Below are positions 1 to 6,097 of a stretch of DNA of 6,097 nucleotides, in pieces. A program made the translations under genes and the position numbers. Below the pieces are notes generated by a model. It worked only from the letters and a program-made list of their open reading frames with translations. It did no database searches and was not told where the DNA came from. Source of the DNA: Actinomycetota bacterium (lineage in GTDB: Bacteria; Actinomycetota; CADDZG01; WHSQ01); the NCBI GenBank assembly GCA_016781115.1, contig JADDQX010000144.1:1-6097 (forward strand), read 5' to 3'. The stretch's first letter is position 1. Every line of letters starts with the position of its first letter.

Positions 1-2
1 GG

Positions 3-695
3 GTGTCTTCGAAGCTCAACCCTCTCGTCGGCGGGACCGTACGGCGGATACTTGCGCCCGCCGGCAAGGGCACCGACCTCGGTGAGGTGGTGGCTGCTGG
101 TCGTCCGTTGATCGTGAGCCTGGCGAGCCTCTCGCCTACCGAGGGAAACCTCGTTGGCCACCTCGCGCTGGCGGAGGTCCTTGACGGGGCCTTTGCCCGC
201 GCGGGCGCGGAGTGCTCCCTCCTGACCTGCTACGTCGACGAGGCCCACCGCTTCCCGGCGTCTGGCCTAGCCCGCGCGCTGGCCGAGGGCCGCAAGTTCG
301 GCATTGGTCTCATGCTGGCGCTCCAAAGTCTCGGCCAAGCACAAGGCCGGCTCGACGACCTCGTGATGGGTGCAGGGACGCAAATCGTCTTCCGCTCGAC
401 GCCCGAGTCGGCCGCGGCACTGGCGCCCGTGGTACAGGTCCCGCCGGCCGAGCTGATGAACCAGCCAGATCTTCACGCCGTTGTCGGCGTGCAAGGCCTG
501 CAGCCCGCTTCGATCATCGTGCCACCGCCCGAGGCCTGCAGCGTGCCGCGTCGAATCGTGCCGCCCAGTCCGGTATCTCGGCGATGCGCAGCCGACGACG
601 CAGACCAGGGCGACCCGACAGGCGAACTTGTGGATGACTTCCTGGCCACCGTTCGCGCACGCAACGCCCAGCGTGCGCTGGGGGGTGTCGACTGA
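3..695 (+). CDS. Conjugative coupling ATPase, VirD4/TraG/HerA-like, C-terminal part (5' end outside window)
   Basis: This is the C-terminal 230 residues of a RecA-fold motor ATPase of the type that pumps DNA in conjugation (type IV coupling protein). Counted from the GTG at 3, residues 73-80 form a Walker B strand ending in the acidic pair D79-E80 (LLTCYVDE), followed by AHRF. Residues 95-112 (EGRKFGIGLMLALQSLGQ) are the segment after Walker B that is typical of this superfamily, with the conserved Gln. Residues 124-132 (AGTQIVFRS) form a further core strand. No Walker A (GxxxxGKT/S) is present, so the nucleotide-binding half must lie upstream. The GTG at 3 is only the first in-frame start available and is unlikely to be the true one. 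The tail after about residue 175 is Pro/Arg/Asp-rich and low in conservation signals. The gene converges on the decarboxylase with a 32 bp gap. A HerA-type helicase unrelated to conjugation is the main alternative. The family call is fairly secure; the conjugation role is inferred. Confidence 0.72.
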   Translation: MSSKLNPLVGGTVRRILAPAGKGTDLGEVVAAGRPLIVSLASLSPTEGNLVGHLALAEVLDGAFARAGAECSLLTCYVDEAHRFPASGLARALAEGRKFGIGLMLALQSLGQAQGRLDDLVMGAGTQIVFRSTPESAAALAPVVQVPPAELMNQPDLHAVVGVQGLQPASIIVPPPEACSVPRRIVPPSPVSRRCAADDADQGDPTGELVDDFLATVRARNAQRALGGVD

Positions 696-704
696 CGTCA
701 GAGA

Positions 705-716
705 GGGCTGCCGCCC
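705..716. terminator. Short hairpin between convergent genes (weak)
   Basis: A 4 bp GGGC/GCCC stem (705-708 and 713-716) with a four-base loop sits in the 32 bp gap between the two convergent stop codons (693-695 and 728-730). On the minus strand it is followed by a short pyrimidine run, CTCTCT. The position suits a bidirectional terminator, but the stem is short and there is no T tract, so this is a weak call. Confidence 0.2.
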
Positions 717-727
717 AGAACGCTGCC

Positions 728-3274
728 CTACGCGTCCGTTGCCTCGCGTGCGACGGCAGCCAACCCGACGACGAAGTCGCGGAGCACATCGATCCGCCGC
801 TCCCGCAGAGCACGCACGTAGGGGTTCATGACGGTCGCCCGCAGGACCTCCATCCCGTCGCGCTGGTATGTGTCGCTCTGCCAGCGGAGGCCCACCCGAT
901 CGCCGATCTCGGCGATGGTCTTCTCCGGGTACGACGGTTCCCTGAACTGAGTGGACGAGAGGAAGAAGTCCTGCTCGTAGCTAAAGCGGTGATCGCCGCC
1001 CTCGGCGAGGATGGCGAAACGCTCGTGCACCTTCCTGGTGAGGGCGTTGTAGCCCTCGAGATCGTTGAACTCGGGTCGGTTATCGCGCACGCCGAAGATC
1101 ACGACGTTTGAGTCGCCGACGACGGCGGCATCTCCGTCCCAGGTCAGCGGTACGAAATCGAACCCGCGACCGGCCGGTCTGAGCTCGTCCTCGACCTCGC
1201 TCCACGTGCCGAGCCAGGCATCGAGCTCGCGGGCCGCGAAGTAGCCCTCACGCACTAGCAACCCGTGATTCTCGGTGTCGAGCGGGAGCACAGTGGTCGA
1301 CAGCCACAGCGCAGCGGCAGGCGCGCTTGGCCGGGAACCCTCGAGGGTGAATCCGCTCGGCGACTCGAGGCGCCGGACGACCTTGGGTTCCTCGTCATCG
1401 GCGAGGACTTCGAGCCGCCAGAGCGGCTGGCTGGCGACCACAGCGTTGTTCAGGCGGGTGATGTAGGGAGCGGCCTGCTTGACGTGGTGACGGACCGCGT
1501 CCTTGCGGAATGCGATGGCGCCGCACGCGTAGTGCTGATAGCCGAGCTTGTGAGGGTCGACCGTCACTGAGTCGGCCTGGCCCAGCGCGTCTAGGGCGTC
1601 GAGTACCGGGTCGCCGTGCGCGAGTCCAGGGATCGACGTCGATCGTCGGAACTCTGTCTTCAGCTCGGGGAGGCGAACGACCCGCTCGAGCTGGTCTCCG
1701 GTGAGGTACGCCGACCCCTCAAAGATCGACGTCAGAAGACGACGAATCTCGGCTCGGCCGACCTTTGCCGCTGCCAGGACGTCAGGCCGCTCGCGGTTTG
1801 CAACGTCGACGAACTCGCCGACGGCCGCCCGGGCCTCGGTCCAGTCGCCGTCGGCCAGGGCGGTGTCGAGTCGCGACGCCGGCGCGGCGATCGCTGCCTC
1901 GTCGATGCCCTGCGCATGGCAATACTTCTTGATGCCGGCAAGCCACGCGGCCGGGTGACGGGTTCCCTCCCCGAACATCGCCGGCAGGTCGAGGTGGTTG
2001 GCGTCGCGGATGGCCAGCGTCTCGAGGTGCAGAAGGTGGCGCGGGCTGGGCGACAGCATCGTCCGCAAGTAGCCGCCCCATGCCGCGTCGGCGTGGATCC
2101 AGAAGCTGTGCTTTAGCTTGTTCTCAAGCTCCTTGCGGTGGAACAAGATCTCGTGAAGCGGATCGACCGCGCCCTCCTCGGTGGTGCCGACGACCGCCAC
2201 GACAGCGAGAGGGAACTCGGATCCAGACCCGACGATCTCCGTGAGCTTCTCGACGAGGTCGTCCGTATCCATCCTGTGGCGCAAGGTGGTGTTGACCTGA
2301 CGCGTGCTCGCCTCACCGAGTCCCAGGATGTCGATTGCCTTCTTGACGGAGTAATGGGCGGTGCCTGGGTACAGGACCACGGGTCGCAGCGTGAAGCAGC
2401 CAACAGGAAGCACGCGGCGGGCATCAGCGAGCAAGTCATCGACGCGCTTCTTCAGGGCCGAGAGGCCAGGTGCGGCCTCGCGCTCCGTCCACTGGGCCAA
2501 CGCAGTCTCATAGAACCGAGGGAGCAGATCGATGGCATCGCCCGGGCGTAGGCGTAGGAGCTCGGGCTGGGTGAGATCGGCGATGTCCCGTTCGATGTCG
2601 TCGCCCGGCAGCATGACCGGGAGCGACAGCTGCGCGACCCGGGCTGCTTCCGCGATGGCCAGGCTCGACAGCCGAACGTTTCGGGCTGCCCACAGAGCCT
2701 CGACGTTGGCGCTGGTGCCACCGGAACACAGGTGGCACCAGCCGAAGTCATGCTGTAGTGAACGGACGTACCGGGCGATCGTTTCCGAGGTTGGCTCGGC
2801 CGGCGGCGTTGGCGGCGGCCGGTAGCCGATCATCTCGAGGAGCCGGTTGCAGGCCTCGACCTCGAGTTGGAGGGTCACCGCTCCAGACTCGGAGGTGACG
2901 TTGTTGGCGTTGTAGAGCATCCCGGCCAACCCGCCGATCAGCGACGGGATGGTCGTCTCTGACTGCATGTGAGCCAGGTACCGGGGGTTGTGAAACGGAA
3001 AGCTTCGCTTGAGCTGCGCCAAGAGACGGGTAACAGCGTCCTCGAGATCCTGCTGTGCGTCGGCCAACTGGGCCCGACGAGCCGGGGTGAGCAGCGAGGG
3101 ATCCTCTGGGTGGAGGTTGCGCCGCCAGTGCGCGTGGTCGTCGAGCACTTGGATCACCAGGCGGAGGATCTCGGCGGAATTCTCCGCCGCTGGACCAGGT
3201 AGGAGTCCGAGATGACGGGCCGGCGGCAGTGTCACAGTGCGCTTCCAGGTGCTCGGGACGGGCAGTTGAACCAC
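728..3274 (-). CDS. Large group II PLP-dependent decarboxylase, tyrosine/aromatic amino acid decarboxylase-like
   Basis: Predicted cytosolic pyridoxal-phosphate enzyme removing the alpha-carboxyl group of an amino acid to give an amine; tyrosine to tyramine is the best guess. Motifs of the group II decarboxylase family in order (848-residue version): FHNPRYLAHM (94-103) with MLYNANNV (119-126), substrate-side segments resembling bacterial tyrosine decarboxylases; CSGGTSANVEALWAARN (183-199), phosphate-binding region; H307 in HYSVKKAIDILGLG, the ring-stacking His; GTTEEGAVDP (363-372); D396 in HADAAWGGY, which contacts the pyridine nitrogen; K576 in DPHKLGY, the Schiff-base lysine; and LEGSRPSAPAAALW further on. 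All key residues are present and the frame is open throughout. It is much longer than the roughly 480-620 residues usual in the family: D396 to K576 is 180 residues, against about 30 in animal DOPA decarboxylase and E. coli GadB. The GTG at 3272-3274 gives the longest product and has no good ribosome site. The GTG at 3233-3235 (residue 14) has GGAAG six bases upstream and may be the real start. Substrate is not established; glutamate or another aromatic amino acid cannot be excluded. Confidence 0.85.
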   Translation of the reverse strand: MVQLPVPSTWKRTVTLPPARHLGLLPGPAAENSAEILRLVIQVLDDHAHWRRNLHPEDPSLLTPARRAQLADAQQDLEDAVTRLLAQLKRSFPFHNPRYLAHMQSETTIPSLIGGLAGMLYNANNVTSESGAVTLQLEVEACNRLLEMIGYRPPPTPPAEPTSETIARYVRSLQHDFGWCHLCSGGTSANVEALWAARNVRLSSLAIAEAARVAQLSLPVMLPGDDIERDIADLTQPELLRLRPGDAIDLLPRFYETALAQWTEREAAPGLSALKKRVDDLLADARRVLPVGCFTLRPVVLYPGTAHYSVKKAIDILGLGEASTRQVNTTLRHRMDTDDLVEKLTEIVGSGSEFPLAVVAVVGTTEEGAVDPLHEILFHRKELENKLKHSFWIHADAAWGGYLRTMLSPSPRHLLHLETLAIRDANHLDLPAMFGEGTRHPAAWLAGIKKYCHAQGIDEAAIAAPASRLDTALADGDWTEARAAVGEFVDVANRERPDVLAAAKVGRAEIRRLLTSIFEGSAYLTGDQLERVVRLPELKTEFRRSTSIPGLAHGDPVLDALDALGQADSVTVDPHKLGYQHYACGAIAFRKDAVRHHVKQAAPYITRLNNAVVASQPLWRLEVLADDEEPKVVRRLESPSGFTLEGSRPSAPAAALWLSTTVLPLDTENHGLLVREGYFAARELDAWLGTWSEVEDELRPAGRGFDFVPLTWDGDAAVVGDSNVVIFGVRDNRPEFNDLEGYNALTRKVHERFAILAEGGDHRFSYEQDFFLSSTQFREPSYPEKTIAEIGDRVGLRWQSDTYQRDGMEVLRATVMNPYVRALRERRIDVLRDFVVGLAAVAREATDA
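3242..3246 (-). promoter_or_regulatory. Ribosome-binding site favouring an internal GTG start of the decarboxylase
   Basis: On the minus strand GGAAG lies six bases before the GTG at 3235-3233, which is codon 14 of the longest reading. The upstream GTG at 3274 has no comparable purine run at a suitable distance; its nearest candidate, GTAGG, is over ten bases away. The 13 residues lost would remove no family motif. This supports, without proving, an 835-residue protein. Confidence 0.4.
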
Positions 3275-3501
3275 TGTACGGGACGGTGCCTACGGGAGCC
3301 GGAGGAGCGCGATCCGATGTCGGGCCATTCGGGGTCTCGCGTGTTGACGGGAACCTACGCACCTCAAAGCGAGGCGAAGCAGCGTTGCGACCCTGGCTAG
3401 GAGGCGTAGCGGGGCTGCAGACGCTGGTGAGGATCCGTCAGGCCGTTCCCGCTCGTTGGCTCTCCATCGGTGACCGACTAAGCCCACCCGTGGAGACAGC
3501 C
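3275..3501. other. Divergent intergenic region between decarboxylase and tyrS
   Basis: About 230 bp separate the decarboxylase start from the tyrS start, so both promoters and any shared operator should lie here. Visible structure: an imperfect dyad CACTGT/ACGGTG (3272-3277 and 3283-3288) touching the decarboxylase GTG; a 7 bp direct repeat TACGGGA (3277-3283 and 3291-3297); a GCTA/TAGC inverted repeat around 3396-3410 enclosing a perfect AGGAGG (3399-3404) with no start codon at a suitable distance; and TTGACG at 3344-3349, -35-like but with no matching -10. On the minus strand TAGGTT (3357-3352) fits an actinobacterial TANNNT -10 but lacks a good -35. No tRNA and no convincing T-box are present. 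The tyrS frame stays open upstream through this stretch, which is expected of high-GC DNA and is not taken as coding. Confidence 0.5.
3492..3495 (+). promoter_or_regulatory. tyrS ribosome-binding site
   Basis: GGAG ends six bases before the ATG at 3502, a normal Shine-Dalgarno spacing. It selects this ATG over the in-frame GTG at 3490-3492, which overlaps the site itself. The resulting 420-residue protein has the usual length of bacterial tyrosyl-tRNA synthetase. Confidence 0.65.
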
Positions 3502-4764
3502 ATGCATCGCTTGCTCGACGAACTGCAGTCCCGAGGGCTGCTTTCCGACTGCACGGATCTCGCCGGCCTCGATGACCGTCTGCGGCAGGGTCCGCTCAGG
3601 GTGTACGTCGGATTCGATCCCACCGCGCCCTCGTTGCACGTCGGGTCGCTCATGCCGCTGTTCGTCGCACGCTTGGTGCGCGCTCACGGCCACGTCCCCG
3701 TGCTGCTTGTTGGAGGAGCGACCGGCATGATCGGTGACCCGACTGGCCGATCCGACGAACGTAACTTCCTCACCGAGCCCGAACTCGACGCCAATCGTGC
3801 CGGACTTCGCGAGCAGATGTGCCGGCTGGTCGGTACCGACGACCCAGTTGGCGTCGAAGTGGTCGACAACCGGAGTTGGCTGGGTCCAATCGGGCTGCTC
3901 GAGTTCCTTCGCGACGTGGGTTGCCACTTCCGGGTCGGCGACATGCTGGCCCGAGACTCTGTGCGCAGCCGGCTCGACGCCGAGAGCGGGCTGTCCTTCA
4001 CCGAGCTGTCGTACCAGCTGCTGCAGGCTTTCGACTTCTGGTGGCTCCACGAAAATGCCGTCGTCGAAGCCCAGATGGGCGGCTCGGACCAGTGGGGCAA
4101 CATCACCGCTGGCGTCGAGTTCATGCGCAAGCGATCTGGCGCCCGGGGCTTTGGGCTCGTATGGCCGCTGCTGACGAAGGCGGACGGCTCCAAGTTCGGC
4201 AAGTCGCAATCCGGCAACGTGTGGCTCGATGCCGATCGCACGCGACCCTTCGACTTCTGGCAGTTCTGGTTCAACACCGACGACGACGACGTCGAGACCA
4301 TGCTCCTGCAGTTCAGTCCGCGATCTGTGGTCGCGATCGAGCAGCTCATGGTCGAGCACCGGACAGATCCCGGCGCGCGCAGCGCGCAGCGCGCTCTGGC
4401 AGAAGACGTCACGTCGTGGGTCCATGGCGCCCAGGCGGCCGCCGAGGTCGAGCGCGCCGCCGCTCTGCTGTTCTCGCCCGAGCCCCTCTCCGAGGCGGAC
4501 GCGCGCGCTGTGGCCAGTCAAGCGGGGTCGATCGACCGCCACCGCGATGACCTGTTGGGTGTTCCCGTGATCGAGCTGGCGGTGGATGCCGGGCTGTGTT
4601 CGTCGCTCGGCGACGCACGGAGGGTGGCGGCGGGCGGCGGCATTCGGCTCGGCCGCCGAGTGGTGTCGGTCGACGACCGGATCGAACCGCGTGACCTGGA
4701 CCCCGGGGGAGCGACCCGATTGGCGAGGGGTCGCCGGAGCGTCGCTCTGATCCGCGCTCTCTGA
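3502..4764 (+). CDS. tyrS: Tyrosyl-tRNA synthetase (class I)
   Basis: Cytosolic enzyme that activates tyrosine with ATP and charges tRNA-Tyr. The 420-residue product covers the whole family. Y35 in YVGFDPT starts the active site, HVGS (46-49) is the HIGH signature, and D79 in GATGMIGDP binds the tyrosine amino group. SYQLLQAFDF holds Y171, Q175 and D178, matching the Bacillus stearothermophilus tyrosine pocket residues Y169, Q173 and D176. GGSDQWGNITAG is the invariant TyrRS segment, and KFGKS (231-235) is the KMSKS loop. From about 357 to 402 an S4-like RNA-binding domain follows (ELAVDAGLCSSLGDARRVAA), so the tRNA-binding tail is intact. The second His of HIGH is Ser; other TyrRS enzymes carry Asn there, so activity is probably kept. 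The gene is divergent from a tyrosine decarboxylase-like gene and ends just before a terminator hairpin. Whether this is the housekeeping copy or a second tyrS cannot be told from the window. Start chosen by ribosome site and family length. Confidence 0.96.
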   Translation: MHRLLDELQSRGLLSDCTDLAGLDDRLRQGPLRVYVGFDPTAPSLHVGSLMPLFVARLVRAHGHVPVLLVGGATGMIGDPTGRSDERNFLTEPELDANRAGLREQMCRLVGTDDPVGVEVVDNRSWLGPIGLLEFLRDVGCHFRVGDMLARDSVRSRLDAESGLSFTELSYQLLQAFDFWWLHENAVVEAQMGGSDQWGNITAGVEFMRKRSGARGFGLVWPLLTKADGSKFGKSQSGNVWLDADRTRPFDFWQFWFNTDDDDVETMLLQFSPRSVVAIEQLMVEHRTDPGARSAQRALAEDVTSWVHGAQAAAEVERAAALLFSPEPLSEADARAVASQAGSIDRHRDDLLGVPVIELAVDAGLCSSLGDARRVAAGGGIRLGRRVVSVDDRIEPRDLDPGGATRLARGRRSVALIRAL

Positions 4765-4794
4765 CGAGGCAACAGGAGGGCGCTGCCGCGACGC

Positions 4795-4821
4795 GGATCG
4801 TCCCCGCTGTGGGGGCGGTCC
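4795..4821 (+). terminator. Hairpin terminator after tyrS
   Basis: An 11 bp stem (4795-4805 with 4811-4821) contains two G-T wobbles, is otherwise fully paired and very G+C rich, and closes a five-base GCTGT loop. It starts 30 bases after the tyrS stop codon. No T run follows, as is often the case in high-GC actinobacterial terminators. It would also insulate tyrS from the downstream insertion sequence. Confidence 0.6.
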
Positions 4822-4932
4822 GACCGCAGCGCGGCCAGCTGCCCGACGTTGAGCGGAATCGGGCTTGGTTCGGCGGAGCAAGAGGTGAACCCATCATCGC
4901 CTGCTTGTCCGCGCCCCCAATTTGTACCCCTA
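4822..4932. other. Spacer between the tyrS terminator and the insertion sequence
   Basis: No gene is supported here. A second, weaker hairpin is visible: GCCCGA/TCGGGC, 4841-4846 with 4859-4864, with a 12-base loop. The spacer ends at TA (4931-4932), the expected IS630 target dinucleotide. Another TA lies six bases earlier (4925-4926). Confidence 0.4.
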
Positions 4933-4966
4933 GTGCAGTGTCCACGGATTGAGCGCGCGATTCGCG
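4933..4966 (+). repeat. Left terminal inverted repeat of the IS630 element
   Basis: From 4936 the arm reads CAGTGTCCACGGATTGAGCG and then CGCGATTCGCG. The reverse complement of the window's last bases begins CTGTGTCCTCCGGATGACGC. The two agree at most positions if a few single-base gaps are allowed; GTGTCC, CGGAT, CGCGCG and TTC are shared in order. Confidence 0.75.
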
Positions 4967-4972
4967 TATTGT
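4967..4972 (+). promoter_or_regulatory. Possible -10 element for leaderless transposase mRNA
   Basis: TATTGT matches the actinobacterial TANNNT -10 pattern and ends five bases before the transposase ATG, so transcription would start at or next to the start codon. The GAGG at 4973-4976 is only one base from the ATG, too close for a normal ribosome site, which also fits leaderless translation. TTGAGC at 4949-4954 resembles a -35 but is only 12 bases from the -10. Confidence 0.3.
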
Positions 4973-4977
4973 GAGGC

Positions 4978-6072
4978 ATGGCTCATCCTCCGGCCCCTGC
5001 ATTGGAGTTGTTGCTCGAGGAGCGGATGGCGCTCGAGGCGATGGCAGCGAACACGACCCTCCCGCATCGGGCGGTGCGCGAGGCGAAGGGCTTGTTGCTG
5101 TCCGCCGACGGCGTCCCCAACTCGGTCATCGGCGAGCGCCTCGGCGTGTCGCGCTCGACGGTGCTCGCCTGGCGTCGCGGCTTCGTCGAACACGGCATCG
5201 ACTGGGTCGGCAAGGTGCGCCCCGGTCGTGGCCAGAAGCCGACCATCTCCCAGGAGCGGATCGAGGCGATGGTGCAAGACACCCTCCACACGGCACCTCC
5301 GGACCGGGCGACGCACTGGTCGGTGCGGTCGATGGCCAAGCACTCGGGCCTGTCGAAGTCGACGATCCAGAAGGTGTGGAGCGCCCGTGGCATCAAGCCG
5401 CACCTGATCAAGACATTCAAGTTGTCCAATGACAAGCGGTTCGAGGAGAAGCTGCGCGACGTCGTCGAGCTGTACGTGAACCCGCCCGATGACGGGGTCG
5501 TGCTGTCCGTCGACGAGAAGAGCCAGATCCAAGCGCTCAACCGCACCCAGCCGAGCCTCCCCATGATCCCGGGCCGGGCCGGCACCCTGACCCACGACTA
5601 CAAGCGCAACGGGACTACGACGCTGTTCGCGGCGTTGAACATCGCCACCGGGCTGCTGGTGTTCAAGTGCATGCCCCGTCACCGCAACCGCGAGTTCGTG
5701 CGGTTCCTGCGCCTGATCGATCGCAGCGTCGACAAGGCCAAGAAGATCCACCTGATCGTCGACAACTACGGGACCCACACGCATCCCAACGTCCGCGCCT
5801 GGCTCAGCCGCCACCCGCGCTTCACGCTCCACTTCGTGCCGACCAGCTCGTCGTGGCTCAACCTCGTCGAGCGCTGGTTCCGCGAGCTCACCGACAAGAA
5901 GATCCGGCGAGGCAGCTTCGGAAGCGTCGCCGATCTGATCGCCGCCATCGAGGACTACATCAGCCACCACAACGCCGACCCCAAGCCCTACAAGTGGACC
6001 AAGACCGCCGACGAGATCATCGAGAAAGTGCGGCGTGGACGCGTCGCACTACAACAGTCCGTCGCCGCGTGA
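4978..6072 (+). CDS. IS630-family transposase (DDE)
   Basis: Transposase of 364 residues that cuts and rejoins the element ends by the DDE metal-ion mechanism. The N-terminal half has two helix-turn-helix segments that should bind the inverted repeats: about 31-68 (IGERLGVSRSTVLAWRRGF) and about 111-141 (SMAKHSGLSKSTIQKVWSAR). The catalytic core shows D179 in LSVDEKSQIQAL, D262 in LIVDNYGTHTHP and E298 in SSWLNLVERWF. Spacings of 83 and 36 residues are typical of IS630 relatives. The gene is a single intact frame with no frameshift site needed. Its TGA (6070-6072) lies inside the right inverted repeat, a compact layout usual for small insertion sequences. All catalytic residues are present, so it is probably functional. 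Confidence 0.96.
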   Translation: MAHPPAPALELLLEERMALEAMAANTTLPHRAVREAKGLLLSADGVPNSVIGERLGVSRSTVLAWRRGFVEHGIDWVGKVRPGRGQKPTISQERIEAMVQDTLHTAPPDRATHWSVRSMAKHSGLSKSTIQKVWSARGIKPHLIKTFKLSNDKRFEEKLRDVVELYVNPPDDGVVLSVDEKSQIQALNRTQPSLPMIPGRAGTLTHDYKRNGTTTLFAALNIATGLLVFKCMPRHRNREFVRFLRLIDRSVDKAKKIHLIVDNYGTHTHPNVRAWLSRHPRFTLHFVPTSSSWLNLVERWFRELTDKKIRRGSFGSVADLIAAIEDYISHHNADPKPYKWTKTADEIIEKVRRGRVALQQSVAA

Positions 6073-6097
6073 ACCGCGCGTCATCCGGAGGACACAG
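6066..6097 (-). repeat. Right terminal inverted repeat of the IS630 element (partial)
   Basis: The inverted partner of the left arm, seen on the minus strand from 6097 inward. It includes the transposase stop codon. The outermost bases and the flanking TA are not in the window, so the arm is incomplete. Confidence 0.72.

Larger units (their letters stand above)
4933..6097 (+). mobile_element. IS630-family insertion sequence, right end cut by the window edge
   Basis: The element consists of a left terminal inverted repeat, one transposase gene that nearly fills it, and a matching right repeat running off the end of the window. By alignment of the two arms, about three terminal bases plus the flanking TA should lie just beyond 6097, giving a total length near 1.17 kb, normal for IS630. 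The left end directly follows TA (4931-4932), in line with the family's TA target duplication. Intact gene and well-matched ends suggest a recent and possibly still active copy. The exact left boundary is inferred, because the right flank is not visible. Confidence 0.85.

Noticed and set aside
2748..3362. 204-codon minus-strand frame overlapping the decarboxylase start
   Set aside because: Different frame from the decarboxylase, Pro/Arg-rich with no motif; a shadow frame and not evidence of a frameshift, because the decarboxylase frame is intact.
3340..3365. T-box antiterminator-like GGGAACC before tyrS (3348-3356 area)
   Set aside because: It differs from the TGGNACC consensus, the variable base is A rather than the U expected for tRNA-Tyr with discriminator A, and no specifier stem or following GCG is present.
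3344..3372. TTGACG as a -35 element for tyrS
   Set aside because: No -10-like hexamer occurs 16-18 bases downstream.
3229..3501. Upstream extension of tyrS adding 91 residues
   Set aside because: The extension is Arg/Gly-rich without family similarity, overlaps the decarboxylase start, and the ATG at 3502 has a good ribosome site and gives the standard 420-residue length.
3478..4881. 467-codon open frame on the minus strand, antisense to tyrS
   Set aside because: It mirrors tyrS codons in high-GC DNA, shows no recognisable domain, and tyrS itself is unmistakable.
4930..5970. 346-codon open frame antisense to the transposase
   Set aside because: Shadow frame: its composition (Asp/Val/Leu/Arg-rich, no domain) follows from the reverse complement of a GC-rich coding strand.

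Overview
This 6.1 kb window is high-GC DNA (about two thirds G+C by eye). GTG starts are plausible and G/C-ending codons dominate in every gene. This fits a high-GC bacterium, most likely an actinobacterium or similar lineage, perhaps from an environmental assembly. Nothing in the window fixes the taxon.

Layout, left to right: (1) the 3' part of a conjugation-type coupling ATPase (VirD4/TraG/HerA-like) on the + strand, ending at 695; (2) a convergent, very large group II PLP-dependent decarboxylase on the - strand (728-3274), closest in motif pattern to bacterial tyrosine/aromatic amino acid decarboxylases; (3) a divergent spacer of about 230 bp; (4) a complete tyrosyl-tRNA synthetase gene (tyrS, 3502-4764, +) followed by a hairpin terminator; (5) an IS630-family insertion sequence with an intact transposase (4978-6072, +). 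The left terminal inverted repeat of the IS is complete, but the window stops a few bases short of its right end.

The most interesting point is the decarboxylase and tyrS standing back to back. In enterococci and lactobacilli the tyrosine decarboxylase gene is preceded by a dedicated tyrS, which is thought to couple tyramine production to tyrosine availability. The arrangement here suggests an analogous tyrosine-linked pair in a high-GC genome, but divergent rather than co-directional and with no transporter in view. The coupling-ATPase fragment and the IS on either side suggest a mobile or island setting. That the pair is a functional unit is an inference. I see no CRISPR array, tRNA, rRNA, phage or toxin-antitoxin genes, and no clearly new system.
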